A DNA stretch of 64,000 bases from Streptomyces sp. NBC_00234. GTDB taxonomy: Bacteria; Actinomycetota; Actinomycetes; Streptomycetales; Streptomycetaceae. A program made the translations under genes and the position numbers. Below are positions 1 through 8,593 of this stretch, piece after piece; position 1 is the first letter of the stretch, and every line of letters starts with the position of its first letter. Location of the stretch: positions 7,130,001-7,194,000 of the forward strand of contig NZ_CP108101.1 in NCBI RefSeq assembly GCF_036195325.1, written 5' to 3'. Under the pieces are notes generated by a model. That model was not told the origin of the DNA. It saw only the letters and a program-made list of their open reading frames with translations, and did no database searches.

Positions 1-977
1 CCTGGCTCGTCCACCAGCTGACGGGAGCCTTCGTCACGGACGCGTCCACCGCCGGGCGCACCCAGCTGCTCGACCTGGACCGGGTCGAGTGGTCGCCCGC
101 CGCGCTGGAGATCTTCGGCCTGTCCGGCGAACGGCTCCCGGCCGTGGTCGACGCCGACGGCCAGGTCGGAACCACCACCGCGTTCGGCGCGGAGCTCCCG
201 CTCACCGGGCTCCTCGTCGACCAGCAGGCCGCCCTCCTGGCCCAGCACGCACTGGACCCGGGCACCGCCAAGTGCACCTACGGCACCGGGGCGTTCCTCC
301 TCGCCCAGACCGGCACCCAACCGCGCCGCGGCTCCTCCGGCCTCGTCAGCTGCGTCGCCTGGCGGCTCTCCGGCCGCACGAGCTACTGCCTCGACGGCCA
401 GGTCTACACCGCCGCGTCGGCCGTGCGCTGGCTCACCGATCTCGGCGTGATCACGGGCCCGGCCGACCTCGACCCGGTCGGCCTGTCCGTCCCCGACGCC
501 GGTGGTGTCACCTTCGTCCCCGCACTCGCGGGCCTCGCGGCCCCCTGGTGGCGCAGCGACCTGCGCGGCTCGGTGACCGGCCTCGGCCTGGACACCACCG
601 CCGGCCACCTGGTGCGCGCCCTGTGCGAGGGCATCGCCGCCCAGGTCGTCGAACTCGCCGACGCCGCCGCCACCGACCTCGGTTCTCCCCTGTCGGTACT
701 GCGCGTCGACGGCGGCCTGACCCGCTCGGCGCTCCTCATGCAGACCCAGGCCGACCTGCTGCAACGCCCGGTGGAAGTGTCCGCACGGCCGGACGCCACG
801 GCGCTCGGGGCCGGCGCCGTCGCCCGGCTCGGCCTCGACGCGGGGCTGTCGGTCCGGGAGGCCCTGCCCGCCTGGGAACCCTCGGCCCGGTACGAACCCC
901 GCATCGGGGCGGACGAGGCGGCGACCCGCCGCGCCCGCTTCCGTGCGGCGGTGGACACCCTGCTGGAGCGCTCATGA
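1..977 (+). CDS. glpK: FGGY-family (glycerol kinase-like) carbohydrate kinase, 5'-truncated by window
   Basis: This is the C-terminal part of an FGGY sugar kinase, most likely a glycerol kinase that makes sn-glycerol 3-phosphate from glycerol and ATP in the cytoplasm. The reading frame is open from base 3 and stops at 975-977, so the start lies upstream of the window. Visible family features are DQQAALLAQHAL, the phosphate-binding stretch YGTGAFLL, and the C-terminal ATP-site signature VDGGLTRSALLMQTQADLL followed by the Ala/Gly-rich end ATALGAGAVARL. The stop overlaps the ATG of the next gene (ATGA), implying translational coupling to a GlpA-like oxidoreductase, which supports glycerol or a related polyol as substrate. 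Another FGGY substrate cannot be excluded because the N-terminus is missing. Confidence 0.85.
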   Translation, partial: WLVHQLTGAFVTDASTAGRTQLLDLDRVEWSPAALEIFGLSGERLPAVVDADGQVGTTTAFGAELPLTGLLVDQQAALLAQHALDPGTAKCTYGTGAFLLAQTGTQPRRGSSGLVSCVAWRLSGRTSYCLDGQVYTAASAVRWLTDLGVITGPADLDPVGLSVPDAGGVTFVPALAGLAAPWWRSDLRGSVTGLGLDTTAGHLVRALCEGIAAQVVELADAAATDLGSPLSVLRVDGGLTRSALLMQTQADLLQRPVEVSARPDATALGAGAVARLGLDAGLSVREALPAWEPSARYEPRIGADEAATRRARFRAAVDTLLERS

Positions 978-2395
978 CGGTGACGATCACCCGGGCCGGT
1001 GAGCCGATCGGGTCCGGAGCGGCCGACGACGACTACGACGTCACGGTCGTCGGGGCCGGAGTCGTCGGCACGGCCATCGCCCGCGAACTGGCCCGCTACC
1101 GCCTGCGTACGGCGCTCGTCGAGGCGTCCCACGACATCGGGAACGGCACGTCCAAGGCCAACACCGCGATCCTGCACACCGGTTTCGACGCCGACCCGGA
1201 CTCACTGGAAGCCCGGCTGGTCCGCGAAGGCCGTCACCTGCTGGCCGCCTACGCGGCGGAGAGCGGCATCCCCGTCGAACGCGTCGGCGCCCTCCTCATC
1301 GCCTGGGACGAAGAGCAACTCGCGCTGTTGCCAAAGCTGTTGGCGAAGGCCGAGCGCAACGGCTACCACGCGGCGCGCATGCTCGGTGCCGGGGAGCTGG
1401 CGGCGCGTGAACCGCACCTCGGTCCCGGTGCGCTCGGGGCGCTGGAGATCCCCGACGAGAGCATCATCTGCCCCTGGTCGACGCCGCTCGCCTATGCCAC
1501 CCAGGCCGTCCGGGCAGGCGTCCACCTGCACCTCGACTGCCGGGTGCGGCACATCGCCGACGCCGGCGGCAGCCACCTCCTCACCACCTCCCGCGGCCCC
1601 CTGCGCACCCGCTACCTGGTCAACGCGGCCGGACTCCACGCCGACGAGATCGACCGGCACTTCGGTCACGACGGCTTCACCGTGACCCCGCGCCGCGGCC
1701 AGCTCATCGTCTTCGACAAGCTCGCCCGTGAGCTGGTCGGCCACATCCTCCTCCCGGTGCCCACCGCCGCCGGGAAGGGTGTCCTGGTGGCCCCGACCGT
1801 CTTCGGGAACGTGCTGCTCGGTCCGACCTCCGAGGAGATCGACGACAAGAGCGCCACCGATTCCACCGCGGACGGCATCGACTTCCTCCGGGAGAAGGGC
1901 CGACGGATTCTCCCCGCCCTCCTCGACGAGGAGATCACCGCCGTCTACGCCGGACTGCGCGCCGCCACCGGACGCGAGGACTACCGCATCCAGGAATATC
2001 CCGCCCTGCGGTACGTCGCCGTCGGGGGAATCCGGTCCACCGGGCTCACCGCGTCCATGGCGATCGGCGCGCACGTCACCGGACTCCTCGCCGGGACGGG
2101 CCTCGAACTCGGCGCCCCGCGCGCGCTCCCGCCCGTCGACCTGCCCAACGTGGGCGAAGCCTTCCCCCGCCCGTACCGGAGGGCCGACCTGATCGCGGAG
2201 GACCCCGCGTACGGCACACTCGTCTGCCACTGCGAGCAGGTCACCCTGGGCGAGATCCGCGACGCCCTGCACTCCACGATCCCGCCCGGCTCCCCGGACG
2301 GCCTCCGGCGCCGCACCCGCGCCGGGAGCGGACGCTGCCAGGGGTTCACCTGCGGGGCCGCGGTCCGCGCACTGTACGAGGAGGCCCGGCCGTGA
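974..2395 (+). CDS. GlpA-like FAD-dependent glycerol-3-phosphate dehydrogenase with BFD-type [2Fe-2S] domain
   Basis: This 473-residue FAD oxidoreductase probably oxidises glycerol 3-phosphate to dihydroxyacetone phosphate. The N-terminus has a Rossmann FAD motif (GAGVVG, about residues 27-32) and the DAO fold, including TSKANTAILHTGFD. The C-terminus carries a BFD-like [2Fe-2S] ligand set, CHC near 418-420 and CQGFTC near 455-460. The ATG at 974 was chosen because it overlaps the kinase stop in an ATGA arrangement and gives a normal family N-terminus; the frame is open further upstream, but that stretch lies inside the kinase. It overlaps the next gene by 4 bases, so kinase, GlpA-like and GlpB-like proteins form one coupled operon. 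The pairing resembles anaerobic-type GlpAB; no GlpC-type membrane iron-sulfur subunit follows. The physiological electron acceptor is not evident. Confidence 0.8.
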   Translation: MTVTITRAGEPIGSGAADDDYDVTVVGAGVVGTAIARELARYRLRTALVEASHDIGNGTSKANTAILHTGFDADPDSLEARLVREGRHLLAAYAAESGIPVERVGALLIAWDEEQLALLPKLLAKAERNGYHAARMLGAGELAAREPHLGPGALGALEIPDESIICPWSTPLAYATQAVRAGVHLHLDCRVRHIADAGGSHLLTTSRGPLRTRYLVNAAGLHADEIDRHFGHDGFTVTPRRGQLIVFDKLARELVGHILLPVPTAAGKGVLVAPTVFGNVLLGPTSEEIDDKSATDSTADGIDFLREKGRRILPALLDEEITAVYAGLRAATGREDYRIQEYPALRYVAVGGIRSTGLTASMAIGAHVTGLLAGTGLELGAPRALPPVDLPNVGEAFPRPYRRADLIAEDPAYGTLVCHCEQVTLGEIRDALHSTIPPGSPDGLRRRTRAGSGRCQGFTCGAAVRALYEEARP

Positions 2396-3648
2396 CCCGG
2401 CTCGAACGGTCCGTGGACGTCCTCGTCGTCGGCGGCGGACCCGCGGGCCTCGGCGCCGCCGCCGAACTCGCCGCTTCGGGCGCCGGCCACGTCGAGATCC
2501 TGGAGCGCGAACAGGACGCGGGCGGGATCCCGCGCCACTGCCTCCACGGCGGATTCGGCGTACGCGGTACGGGAAGGTTCTCCGGCTCGGGACCGAGAGG
2601 CGGAATGAGCGGCCCCGCCTTCGCCCGGGCGTGTGTGGCGGCGGCCGTCGGAGTCGGAGCCGTCCTCCGTACCGGAGTCTCCGTCACCGGCTGGGACGGG
2701 CCGCGCACCGTCGAGACCACGGGACCCGCCGGCCTCGAACGGATCACCGCCCGCGCCGTCGTCCTCGCCACGGGCGCCCGCGAGCGCCCGCGCAGCGCCC
2801 GCCTGGTCCCCGGCAGCCGCCCGCCGGGGATCTACACGACCGGCGAACTCCAACGGGCCGTCCACGTCCACGGACAGCGGATCGGCACCCACGCGGTCGT
2901 CATCGGCAACGAGCCCGTCGCCCACGGCGCCGCGGACACCCTGCGCGGCGCCGGCCTGGACATCGTCGCCATGGTGACCGACCAGCCCGTGTCCCCGCTG
3001 CCCGCCCTCGTACGCGCATGGGCGGGCTTCCCCCTCCTCACCGGCGCGACGGTCACCCGCCTCACCGGCCGGAACCGGATCTCCGGAGTGGAGCTGCGCC
3101 ACGAGGACGGCCGCACCACGACGCTGCGCTGCGACACCGTTGTCTTCACCGGCGACTTCGTCCCGGAGCACGAACTGGCCAGGCGCGGCGGCCTCGTGAT
3201 CGACGCGGGCACCCGAGGCCCCGCGTACGACACCGGATTCCGCACCTCGCGCGACGGGGTGTTCGCCGTCGGGAACCTGCTACACGCCGCGGAGGACGCG
3301 GGCGTCGCGGCGGCCGAGGGCCGCGCCTGCGCGGTGCCCGTCCTGCGCGGCCTGGCGGGCCACGACCGGCCCGCCGGCCCGCTGGTCCCCCTGGAGGTCG
3401 ACCCCCCGCTCCGCTGGGTCGCACCGAACCGGATCGCCCCGGACGCGGAGCTCCACGACGGCCGCTTCGTCCTGCGCACGGGGCGGCGGCTGCCGCGTCC
3501 GCACCTCGTCGTCAGCCAGGACGGGCGCGAACTCCACCGGCAGCGACTGCTGCTGCCCGTCCTGCCGGGCCACCCGTTCCACCTCGGCGCCGGTTGGCTG
3601 GAGCGCATCGACCCGCACGGCTCGGCCGTGCGGATCACCGCGCTCTGA
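2392..3648 (+). CDS. GlpB-like / HcnB-like NAD(P)/FAD-dependent oxidoreductase
   Basis: This 418-residue pyridine-nucleotide-disulfide-type flavoprotein has an N-terminal FAD motif GGGPAGLGAA (about residues 14-23), a central GARERPR loop typical of this family, and a second nucleotide-binding segment around HAVVIGNEPVAHGAAD. The DTGFRTSRDGVFAVGNLLHAAEDAGVAA stretch near the C-terminus is the second FAD-contacting region. No redox-active CxxC pair of the thioredoxin-reductase type is visible, which fits an electron-transfer partner subunit rather than a disulfide reductase. The start overlaps the stop of the GlpA-like gene by 4 bases. By context it probably carries electrons from the GlpA-like subunit, as GlpB does. 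This is the last gene of the operon; a convergent regulator gene ends 36 bases downstream. Confidence 0.75.
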   Translation: MTRLERSVDVLVVGGGPAGLGAAAELAASGAGHVEILEREQDAGGIPRHCLHGGFGVRGTGRFSGSGPRGGMSGPAFARACVAAAVGVGAVLRTGVSVTGWDGPRTVETTGPAGLERITARAVVLATGARERPRSARLVPGSRPPGIYTTGELQRAVHVHGQRIGTHAVVIGNEPVAHGAADTLRGAGLDIVAMVTDQPVSPLPALVRAWAGFPLLTGATVTRLTGRNRISGVELRHEDGRTTTLRCDTVVFTGDFVPEHELARRGGLVIDAGTRGPAYDTGFRTSRDGVFAVGNLLHAAEDAGVAAAEGRACAVPVLRGLAGHDRPAGPLVPLEVDPPLRWVAPNRIAPDAELHDGRFVLRTGRRLPRPHLVVSQDGRELHRQRLLLPVLPGHPFHLGAGWLERIDPHGSAVRITAL

Positions 3649-3684
3649 ACCTCGTCTTCGTGGGCCGTCTCCCGGAGGTGACGG

Positions 3685-6495
3685 TCAGGGAGCGGTGCCG
3701 GGACCCTGCGGTGCGGGAGGGGGCTCAGCGGCGGCCAGTCCCTGCCGGTAGGCGATGGCCGCGGCTTGGGTGCGGGTGGAGGCGCCGAGTTTCGCCAGGA
3801 TGTGGGAGACGTGCACACCCGCCGTGCTCGGGGAGATGTGCAGGCGCCCGGCGATCTGGCGGTTGCTCAGGCCCTCGGCGATGAGTGCCAGCACCTCGTG
3901 TTCGCGTGAGGTGAGACCGGCGGGCGACGCGGGCGCGGGCTGGGCCGCCAGGGCGATCTGACGGCCCAGGAGCGTGGCGTTCAGGGAGGCGGCCAGCTCC
4001 GCCGCCTCCCGGAGCCGGGCCGTCCCGCCGGTGACGTCGCCCGTGGCGATCGAGGTCTGGCCCGCGTGCAGCAGGCACTGGGCCAGCTGGTAGGGCTGAC
4101 GCAGTTCCCTCCACCCGCTCACCGCCTGTTCCCATCCGGCGTCGTCCAGCAGGGCGTGGAGGTAGCTGCGCCAGGCCCGGTCGAACCGGCCGTGCTCGCC
4201 GAAGCCGTCGTCGAACGCGGCGAGTTCGGCCTTCCGGGCCGCGATCCGGTGTGCTGCCCTGCCGTTGCCTCCCTGGCGCAGACGTGCGCCCTGGACCAGC
4301 GCTCCGGTGACCAGGACGGAGCGGGCCTCGCTGCTGTGCACCTGGGCGAGCCCCGGATCTGCGAGGGCGCGGCCGAGCACGCGGTCGGCTCCCTCCGGAT
4401 CGCCCTGGGCGACAGCGAGCAGGCACAGCCACTGGTAGTGATGGAACAAGCCCGCGTTGCGCAGCGCGCCGGAGGGCTCGGACGCCACCGTTTCGGCCGT
4501 TTCTACGTCGCCGCGGAGCAGTGCCAGATGGCCGACGACGGAGCGCAGTTCCTGTCGGGCCGCCGGCGGCGGGTGTTCGGCGAGCGCCTCGTCGAGCAGC
4601 GCGGACGCCTCGTTCCACCGCCCTGTCAGCAGCAGGCTGTGCGCGGCGTAGCAGGCGAGATCGGCACCCCGGCTGAGACCGAGCCCGGCCCGGCGAGCAC
4701 GGCGGACCCCGTCCATCGCCGCCTCGACGCTGCGGTGGTGCTCGCCGGCCCGGGTGTGCACCGTCGCCTCGTACATCGGCACCGTCAGCAGCAGATCATG
4801 GCTGTCGAGCCGCTCGGCGAGCGTGCGTGCCTCGGCCAGGGCCGTGAGGTCCCCGGTGCGGACGCCGGACCCCAGCAGCCCCCGGACGGTGACGGTCGCG
4901 TCGCCGGTGTGCCGGCCGATGCGCAGCGCCTCGTCGAAAGCCCCCCGCGCCGGGTCGGCGTTCGGCAACAGCCCCATGGCCAGGACCCCGAGCACCCGCC
5001 CCCGCTGTACGTTCCCGAGGTCGTCGGGCAGCAGCCGCAGCGCGTGCTCGAAGTCGGCGATGCCGGTGCCGTCGAGGCGGTGCCGCAACCTCCCGCGATG
5101 TTCGAGCAGCAGGGCGGCGCGCTCGGGGGCGTCCCGTTCGTCCAGGGCCGCGAGGCCGGCCGTGGCATGGTCGATGCCGTCCAGGTAGTGCCCGCTGAGC
5201 ATGCAGGTCTCGGCCGCCTCGGTCAGGACACCGACCAGGTCGGTGCCGATCCGGGCCGGTGGGTCCGGTACGCGGTCCCACAGTTCGAGGACCCGATCCA
5301 GCATGCGGCGCCGCTCGGCGTAGGCGTAGGAGCGGCGTGCCCGGTGCGCGGCCCGGTACGCGACGGTCAGGGCCCGCACGTGGTCCCCCGCGGCGTAGGC
5401 GTGCGCCGCCAGCTCCGCGGCATGCGCGTCGTCGGTGCTCAGGGCCTCGGCGTAGCGGGCATGGAGCCGCGTCCGCTCGCCGGGCAGCAGGTCCTCGTAC
5501 ACCGCCTGCCGGATGAGCGCGTGGCGGAACGCGTAGCCGTCGCCGGCCGTCACGAGCAGACCGTGGTCGACGAGTGGGCGCAGCAGGGTGTCGAGCTCCG
5601 TGCCGCCCTCCTCGGACACGTCCTCCAGGAGGCGGTGCGCGACGTGGTCGCCGCCCGCCGCCAGCAGGTTCAGTAGCCGTCGGGCGGAGGAGGGCAGGGC
5701 GCGCGGGCCTCGCAGGAGCAGTTCGCGCAGGCTGTCCGGCGTCCGTTCGTCCCCGTGGGCGAGTGCCTCCACGTAGAGAGGGTTGCCGTCGCTGCGCCGG
5801 TGGACGCGGTGCACCGTGGCGGTGTCGGGCACCGCGCCGAGGATCGCCGCCAGTTGGCGGCCGACGTGCTGTTCGGTCAGCCGGGGGAGTCGCAGTGTGG
5901 TGGCGCGCGGGCCGCGGGCGACCTCGGACAGCAGCGGGCCGAGCTGTCCGGCGTCCGCCTCGCCGGGCCGGTAGGTGGCGAGCAGCAGCACGCCGGGCTG
6001 CGTCAGATTGCGCGCCAGGAAGGCGAACAGTTCGCGGGAGGCGGTGTCCGCCCAGTGCAGGTCCTCGACCGCGAGGACGACGGGCACGTCGGCGGCAGCC
6101 TGCTCGATCAGGGCGAGGATCTCCTCGTAGAGCCGGTGCTTGCCGCTGTCCGCCTCGCGCGCCTCGCCGAGCTCCGGGAACCAGCGAGCCAGCTCGCGGT
6201 ACCGCCCGGCCGGAGCCTCTCCGCCCCGGAGCAGCAGGCGCAGCACCGCCACGAAGGGGGTGTACGCGAGCCCTTCGCCTCCGAACTCCGCGCAGGCGCC
6301 CCGCGCCAGGCGCACCGTGGGCTCCAGCGTCCGTGCGAACTCGGCGAGCAGCCGCGACTTCCCGATCCCGGCCTCACCGGCGACGAGCACCACCGCCGGG
6401 CCCTGCGCCCGCGCGGTGCACCAGGCCTCCGCAAGTGCGGCCAGCGCACCGTCCCGGCCGACGAACACCGGACTGACCACGCGATCCGTCACCAT
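3685..6495 (-). CDS. LAL-type LuxR-family transcriptional regulator (ATPase plus HTH)
   Basis: This large cytoplasmic ATP-binding regulator is 936 residues long from the ATG at 6495. It has Walker A GEAGIGKS (about residues 40-47), a Walker B-like segment VPVVLAVEDLHWAD, a long alpha-helical TPR-like middle, and a C-terminal LuxR helix-turn-helix (GLTSREHEVLALIAEGLSNRQIAGRLHISPSTAGVHV, written here only as family diagnosis). The frame extends to 6633, but residues upstream of MVTDRVV are low-complexity and the usual family start is at the chosen Met. An AT-rich TATTTATAT stretch lies just upstream with no Shine-Dalgarno, so the mRNA may be leaderless. The gene is divergent from the acetyltransferase gene, with a 67-bp spacer. 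The target genes and ligand cannot be told from sequence. Confidence 0.88.
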   Translation of the reverse strand: MVTDRVVSPVFVGRDGALAALAEAWCTARAQGPAVVLVAGEAGIGKSRLLAEFARTLEPTVRLARGACAEFGGEGLAYTPFVAVLRLLLRGGEAPAGRYRELARWFPELGEAREADSGKHRLYEEILALIEQAAADVPVVLAVEDLHWADTASRELFAFLARNLTQPGVLLLATYRPGEADAGQLGPLLSEVARGPRATTLRLPRLTEQHVGRQLAAILGAVPDTATVHRVHRRSDGNPLYVEALAHGDERTPDSLRELLLRGPRALPSSARRLLNLLAAGGDHVAHRLLEDVSEEGGTELDTLLRPLVDHGLLVTAGDGYAFRHALIRQAVYEDLLPGERTRLHARYAEALSTDDAHAAELAAHAYAAGDHVRALTVAYRAAHRARRSYAYAERRRMLDRVLELWDRVPDPPARIGTDLVGVLTEAAETCMLSGHYLDGIDHATAGLAALDERDAPERAALLLEHRGRLRHRLDGTGIADFEHALRLLPDDLGNVQRGRVLGVLAMGLLPNADPARGAFDEALRIGRHTGDATVTVRGLLGSGVRTGDLTALAEARTLAERLDSHDLLLTVPMYEATVHTRAGEHHRSVEAAMDGVRRARRAGLGLSRGADLACYAAHSLLLTGRWNEASALLDEALAEHPPPAARQELRSVVGHLALLRGDVETAETVASEPSGALRNAGLFHHYQWLCLLAVAQGDPEGADRVLGRALADPGLAQVHSSEARSVLVTGALVQGARLRQGGNGRAAHRIAARKAELAAFDDGFGEHGRFDRAWRSYLHALLDDAGWEQAVSGWRELRQPYQLAQCLLHAGQTSIATGDVTGGTARLREAAELAASLNATLLGRQIALAAQPAPASPAGLTSREHEVLALIAEGLSNRQIAGRLHISPSTAGVHVSHILAKLGASTRTQAAAIAYRQGLAAAEPPPAPQGPGTAP

Positions 6496-6562
6496 CGCGT
6501 CAGCATATAAATAACGAACTCGCCGGATGTGGCGCGGGTGTTTACCCGGCCACGCTCGACCC

Positions 6563-7786
6563 ATGACCGCTTCTCCTCTCCTCCGCACCATCGAGGCCCA
6601 CGAGTTCGACGCCTGGGCCCGCATGGTCACCACGACCTACGGCCAGGACTGGCGCGAAGGCGCCCTCCGAAGCGCCCGCTCGGTGATCGAACCGGCGCGC
6701 ACGATGGCCGCATGCGACGGGCAGGACATCGTCGGCGGCGTGTCGGTCTACGGCCGCACCCTCACGGTTCCCGGCGCCTTCACTCCCGTCGCGGGCATCA
6801 CGCTCGTCGCGGTCCTGCCCACCCACCGCCGGCGCGGCATCCTCACCGCGATGATGCGCAAGCAGCTCACCGAACTGTATGAGTCGGGCGGCGAACCGAT
6901 CGCCGCGCTCAACGCCGCCGAGGCCACCATCTACGGCCGCTTCGGCTACGCCATCGCCTCCCACCTGGCCGAACTTCATGGCGACAAGCGGGACATGGCC
7001 CTGCGCCCGGACGTCGACCTCGGGTCCGGCACCATCCGTCTGCTCGACCGCGACCAGGCCCGCCCGCTCCTGGAGAAGGTCCACGACACCGCCCGTGGGC
7101 AGACCGTCGGCTGGGTCGACCGGGCCGAGAAGTACTGGGACGCCCGGCTCCACGACGCCGAACACGTCCGCGACGGCGCGACAGCACTCCGGTTCGCCGT
7201 CCACACCGAGCCCGGCGGCGAGGCCACCGGCTACGCCCTCTACCGCTCCAAGGGGCCGACCGTACGGATCGTCGAACTCGCCGCCACCAGCCGCCAGGCG
7301 TACGCGACCCTGTGGCGCTACCTCATCGACCTCGACGCCCACGACCACCTCACCTACGAAGGGGCCGTCGACGAGCCACTGCCGCACCTGCTGCTCAACC
7401 CACGGGCCGCCCGCACGACCCCGGTCGACAACCTGTGGGTCCGCCTCGTCGATGTCGCGCGTGCGCTCTCGGCACGCCGCTACGCGACGCCTCTGGACGT
7501 GGTCCTCGACGTCGAGGACACCTTCTGCCCCTGGAACGCCGGCCGCTACCACCTGCACGCCGACGGCGAGACCGTCACCTGCGCACGCACCCGGGACCGG
7601 GCCGATCTGCGGTTGTCCGCCGCCGAGCTGGGCGCTGCCTATCTGGGCGGCCCCACCCTGGCGGCCCTTGCTGCCGCCGGCCGCGTCCAGGAACTGCGCC
7701 CCGGCGCACTGGCCGCCGCATCAGTCGCCTTCCGCGGCGAGCGAGAGCCCTTCCACGTGTCGGGCGGGGCCTTCCCGGCCTTCTGA
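6563..7786 (+). CDS. eis: Eis-like GNAT N-acetyltransferase with C-terminal SCP2-like domain
   Basis: The 407-residue product matches the Eis family of multi-acetylating GNAT enzymes, which transfer acetyl from acetyl-CoA to amines such as aminoglycosides or lysine side chains. The acetyl-CoA-binding motif appears as VAVLPTHRRRGILTAMMR near residues 83-100. A second degenerate GNAT domain and a C-terminal sterol-carrier-like domain (from about residue 290, ending in the Eis-typical C-terminal Phe) complete the architecture. ATG 6563 was chosen over an upstream in-frame GTG at 6527 because the conserved family N-terminus begins here. It is divergent from the LAL regulator, which may control it. 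The real substrate is unknown; most Streptomyces homologues are uncharacterised. Confidence 0.82.
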   Translation: MTASPLLRTIEAHEFDAWARMVTTTYGQDWREGALRSARSVIEPARTMAACDGQDIVGGVSVYGRTLTVPGAFTPVAGITLVAVLPTHRRRGILTAMMRKQLTELYESGGEPIAALNAAEATIYGRFGYAIASHLAELHGDKRDMALRPDVDLGSGTIRLLDRDQARPLLEKVHDTARGQTVGWVDRAEKYWDARLHDAEHVRDGATALRFAVHTEPGGEATGYALYRSKGPTVRIVELAATSRQAYATLWRYLIDLDAHDHLTYEGAVDEPLPHLLLNPRAARTTPVDNLWVRLVDVARALSARRYATPLDVVLDVEDTFCPWNAGRYHLHADGETVTCARTRDRADLRLSAAELGAAYLGGPTLAALAAAGRVQELRPGALAAASVAFRGEREPFHVSGGAFPAF

Positions 7787-7857
7787 GACGCGGCGCCGGC
7801 GAGGGCCTGCTCGACGAACGTACGGCCCTCGTAGCCGGACCCGCGTGGCCTGCCGCC

Positions 7858-7886
7858 GGGCCGGACCGGAGCGAACGGTCCGGCCC
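7858..7886. terminator. bidirectional hairpin terminator
   Basis: An 11-bp perfect inverted repeat (GGGCCGGACCG and CGGTCCGGCCC, 7-base loop) lies between two convergent gene ends at 7786 and 7909. There is no strong T-run on either side, which is usual for Streptomyces terminators. Confidence 0.6.
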
Positions 7887-7908
7887 GGCCCAGCGGCATC
7901 GATGGCGA

Positions 7909-8394
7909 TCAGCCGGCGACGGTGGCGAGGTCGCCCGGCGCGTAGGCGCCGCCCTGGTTGTTGAGCATCACCCCGAGCCGGTTGGTCGCGTTGATCATGG
8001 CGATCAGGGAGACCAGCGCGATGACCTGGTCGTCGTCGTAGTGCTTGCGCACGCGGTCCCAGGTCTCGTCGGACACCCCCTCGTAGCCGTCGATGATGCG
8101 CGTGCCCTCCTCGGTGAGGGCCAGCGCGGCCCGCTCGGCTTCGGTGAACACGCTGGAGTGACGCCAGGCGGCGACCAGGTTCAGCCGGGCCGCCGTCTCG
8201 CCGGCGGCTGCGGCGTCCTTGCCGTGGATGTCGACGCAGAAGCCGCACCCGTTGATCTGGCTGGCGCGCAGCTGCACCAGCGCCTGGGTGGGCTCGGGCA
8301 GCGGCGACTCGTTGATGACCTGGCTGACGGCGAAGATCCGCTTGCCGATCCTGGCGCCGGTCTCGTTCGCGAACAGGTTCATACGGGGTTCCAT
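7909..8394 (-). CDS. AhpD-like carboxymuconolactone decarboxylase-family alkylhydroperoxidase
   Basis: The 161-residue protein belongs to the AhpD/carboxymuconolactone decarboxylase fold. The redox motif CGFCVDIH places cysteines at about residues 50 and 53 and a histidine at 57, the pattern of peroxidatic AhpD-like proteins rather than a decarboxylase. ATG 8394 is preceded by GAGGAC at a suitable distance; an internal Met at residue 5 is the alternative. It is transcribed away from an ECF41-type sigma factor gene. Carboxymuconolactone-decarboxylase-like proteins are the classic conserved neighbours and targets of ECF41 sigma factors, and a matching promoter lies upstream (8462-8488). Likely role: redox or peroxide detoxification, with physiological substrate unknown. 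Confidence 0.85.
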   Translation of the reverse strand: MEPRMNLFANETGARIGKRIFAVSQVINESPLPEPTQALVQLRASQINGCGFCVDIHGKDAAAAGETAARLNLVAAWRHSSVFTEAERAALALTEEGTRIIDGYEGVSDETWDRVRKHYDDDQVIALVSLIAMINATNRLGVMLNNQGGAYAPGDLATVAG

Positions 8395-8461
8395 CACAAC
8401 GTCCTCGCTCGGGGAATCGTGTGCCGTGCGGATCGTCCGCGCAGCATCCTGACGCCCATGA

Positions 8462-8488
8462 GTCGCCGGCCGTCCCGGCCCTGTGACA
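8462..8488 (-). promoter_or_regulatory. candidate ECF41-type promoter of the AhpD-like gene
   Basis: On the minus strand TGTCACA (8488 to 8482) is followed after exactly 16 bases by CGAC (8465 to 8462). The TGTCACA -35 element and CG-containing -10 element at 16-base spacing match the known ECF41 promoter pattern (TGTCACA-N16-CGTC) with one -10 mismatch. The start codon of the AhpD-like gene is about 68 bases downstream. Confidence 0.65.
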
Positions 8489-8522
8489 GCACGGCGATGT
8501 GACGCAGGCCACTGGGCTCCTG

Positions 8523-8549
8523 TGTCACAGGACAGTGAGGAGCGGCGAC
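8523..8549 (+). promoter_or_regulatory. candidate ECF41-type autoregulatory promoter of the sigma factor gene
   Basis: TGTCACA (8523-8529) is followed after exactly 16 bases by CGAC (8546-8549), the same bipartite element as in the divergent promoter. It lies 44 bases upstream of the sigma factor start, consistent with autoregulation. Confidence 0.65.
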
Positions 8550-8593
8550 TTGTGCGTGGGACGGAACAAGCGACGTGCAGACAGGAGCCGACC

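Noticed and set aside
89..973. Arg-rich extension upstream of the GlpA-like protein
   Set aside because: It lies in another frame of the kinase gene; the real start at 974 overlaps the kinase stop.
404..1177. Long antisense frames over the kinase and GlpA-like genes (and similar ones over most genes)
   Set aside because: Arg/Pro/Gly-rich shadow frames caused by high GC codon bias; no start context and full overlap with recognised genes.
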